From the NCBI GenBank assembly GCA_964614415.1, contig CAZTLE010000239.1, forward strand, positions 1-5,452: a stretch of DNA of 5,452 nucleotides, written 5' to 3'. Below the pieces are notes generated by a model. It was not told where the DNA came from and did no database searches. It was given only the letters and a program-made list of their open reading frames with translations. The translations under genes and the position numbers were made by a program. This document shows, one piece after another, positions 4,992 to 5,452 of this stretch (its first letter is position 1; each line of letters opens with the position of its first letter). The DNA is from CAZTLE01 sp964614415 (GTDB taxonomy: Bacteria > Bacteroidota > Bacteroidia > Flavobacteriales > Flavobacteriaceae).

Positions 4992-5366
4992 ATGGCAAGA
5001 ATCGCAGGTGTAGATATCCCGAAGCAGAAAAGGGGTGTAATCGCGTTAACGTATATCTTCGGTGTGGGTAAAAGTCGCGCCCAGGATATTCTTGAAAAAG
5101 CCGGAGTAAGTGAAGACAAAAAGGTGAACGAATGGAACGATGACGAGATCGGTAAAATTCGTGAGGCTGTTGGAGCTTTTAAAATCGAAGGTGAATTGCG
5201 TAGTGAGGTCCAACTGAGCATCAAGCGCTTGATGGACATTGGTTGTTACAGAGGTATCCGTCACAGAGCGGGACTTCCGTTACGAGGACAAAAGACCAAG
5301 AACAACTCGCGTACAAGAAAAGGAAAACGTAAAACTGTTGCTAACAAGAAAAAGGCAACGAAATAA
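4992..5366 (+). CDS. rpsM: 30S ribosomal protein S13 (uS13)
   Basis: S13 lies in the head of the small subunit, forms bridges to L5 in the large subunit and touches P-site tRNA with its C-terminal tail. The 124-residue product is normal. It begins MARIAGVDIPKQKRGVIALT, then YIFGVGKSRAQDIL (21-34) with the helix-two-turn-helix region. It continues with a coiled helical part (about 50-82) and the signature GCYRGIRHRAGLPLRGQ (84-100). The basic tail is KTKNNSRTRKGKRKTVANKK. Most bacteria have RTNARTRKG where this has KTKNNSRTRKG, a variant I associate with Flavobacteriia. ATG 4992 lies 3 nt after rpmJ, so coupling is likely. TAA 5364-5366 is followed at once by a second in-frame TAA. Gene order predicts rpsK next, beyond the window. 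Confidence 0.98.
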   Translation: MARIAGVDIPKQKRGVIALTYIFGVGKSRAQDILEKAGVSEDKKVNEWNDDEIGKIREAVGAFKIEGELRSEVQLSIKRLMDIGCYRGIRHRAGLPLRGQKTKNNSRTRKGKRKTVANKKKATK

Positions 5367-5452
5367 TAAGTAGGACATTAGTCATTAGTGTTTAGAAGTT
5401 AGATGAATCTGCTTGAAATAGAAATGTTTAGGATTCTAACAACTAAAAACTA
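5367..5452 (+). repeat. Post-rpsM spacer: imperfect inverted repeat, related to the secY-infA spacer
   Basis: The last 86 nt contain no gene. An imperfect inverted repeat spans them: 5386-5403 pairs with 5435-5452 at 15 of 18 positions around a 31-nt loop. The right arm ends in ACTAAAAACTA at the window edge and the left arm contains TTAGAAGTTAGA. Upstream is a 7-bp tandem repeat CATTAGT (5376-5382 and 5383-5389). The segment 5428-5452 is a close copy of 4591-4614 before infA. No promoter motif of the Bacteroidetes type (TTTG with TAnnTTTG) and no T-run is seen. It is probably a dispersed intergenic repeat or mRNA structural element ahead of rpsK. The unit may continue past the window. Confidence 0.55.

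Noticed and set aside
4838..5239. 133-residue open frame on the minus strand
   Set aside because: It lies opposite rpmJ and rpsM, which are certain, and its translation shows no family pattern. It is a shadow frame.

Overview
This window is an internal stretch of the bacterial spc ribosomal-protein operon running into the alpha operon. All genes are on the + strand: rplE (3' part only), rpsN, rpsH, rplF, rplR, rpsE, rpmD, rplO, secY, infA, rpmJ and rpsM. The rpsM gene is where the alpha-operon segment (usually rpsK, rpsD, rpoA, rplQ) begins, and it would continue beyond the right edge. Twelve coding regions fill nearly everything. Spacers are 1 to 68 nt, and the last 86 nt after rpsM are non-coding. 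No stretch over 300 bases lacks a gene.

The organism is most likely a member of Bacteroidetes, probably Flavobacteriia. Reasons: (i) the protein wording, such as the S5 N-terminus MYQDYKNVETVKPGG, the S13 tail KTKNNSRTRKGKRKTVANKK and a 38-residue L36 that lacks three of four zinc ligands; (ii) secY is followed directly by infA, with no adk or map; (iii) starts are preceded by A-rich sequence with no usable Shine-Dalgarno motif; (iv) all 11 visible starts are ATG and all 12 stops are TAA; (v) spacers carry ACTAAAAACTA-type repeats of a kind I associate with flavobacterial intergenic DNA (from memory, not checked). Base composition looks moderate and even, with no sign of foreign DNA.

Layout: 1-3212 holds eight ribosomal-protein genes in canonical spc order, with one unusually long spacer (68 nt, rpsN-rpsH) that can fold. 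3226-4569 is secY, the protein-export channel. 4570-4625 is a 56-nt spacer with a near-perfect inverted repeat and an A-rich tandem motif. 4626-5366 holds infA, rpmJ and rpsM, with a small perfect hairpin between infA and rpmJ. 5367-5452 is a second repeat-bearing spacer, closely related to the one before infA.

Together the genes supply small-subunit proteins (S14, S8, S5, S13), large-subunit proteins (L5, L6, L18, L30, L15, L36), initiation factor IF-1 and the SecY translocon, so ribosome building and membrane-protein insertion are co-expressed. I see no new gene system. The points most worth a second look are non-coding: the repeat shared by the secY-infA and post-rpsM spacers, the hairpins in the longer spacers, and the way A-rich start regions replace Shine-Dalgarno sites.
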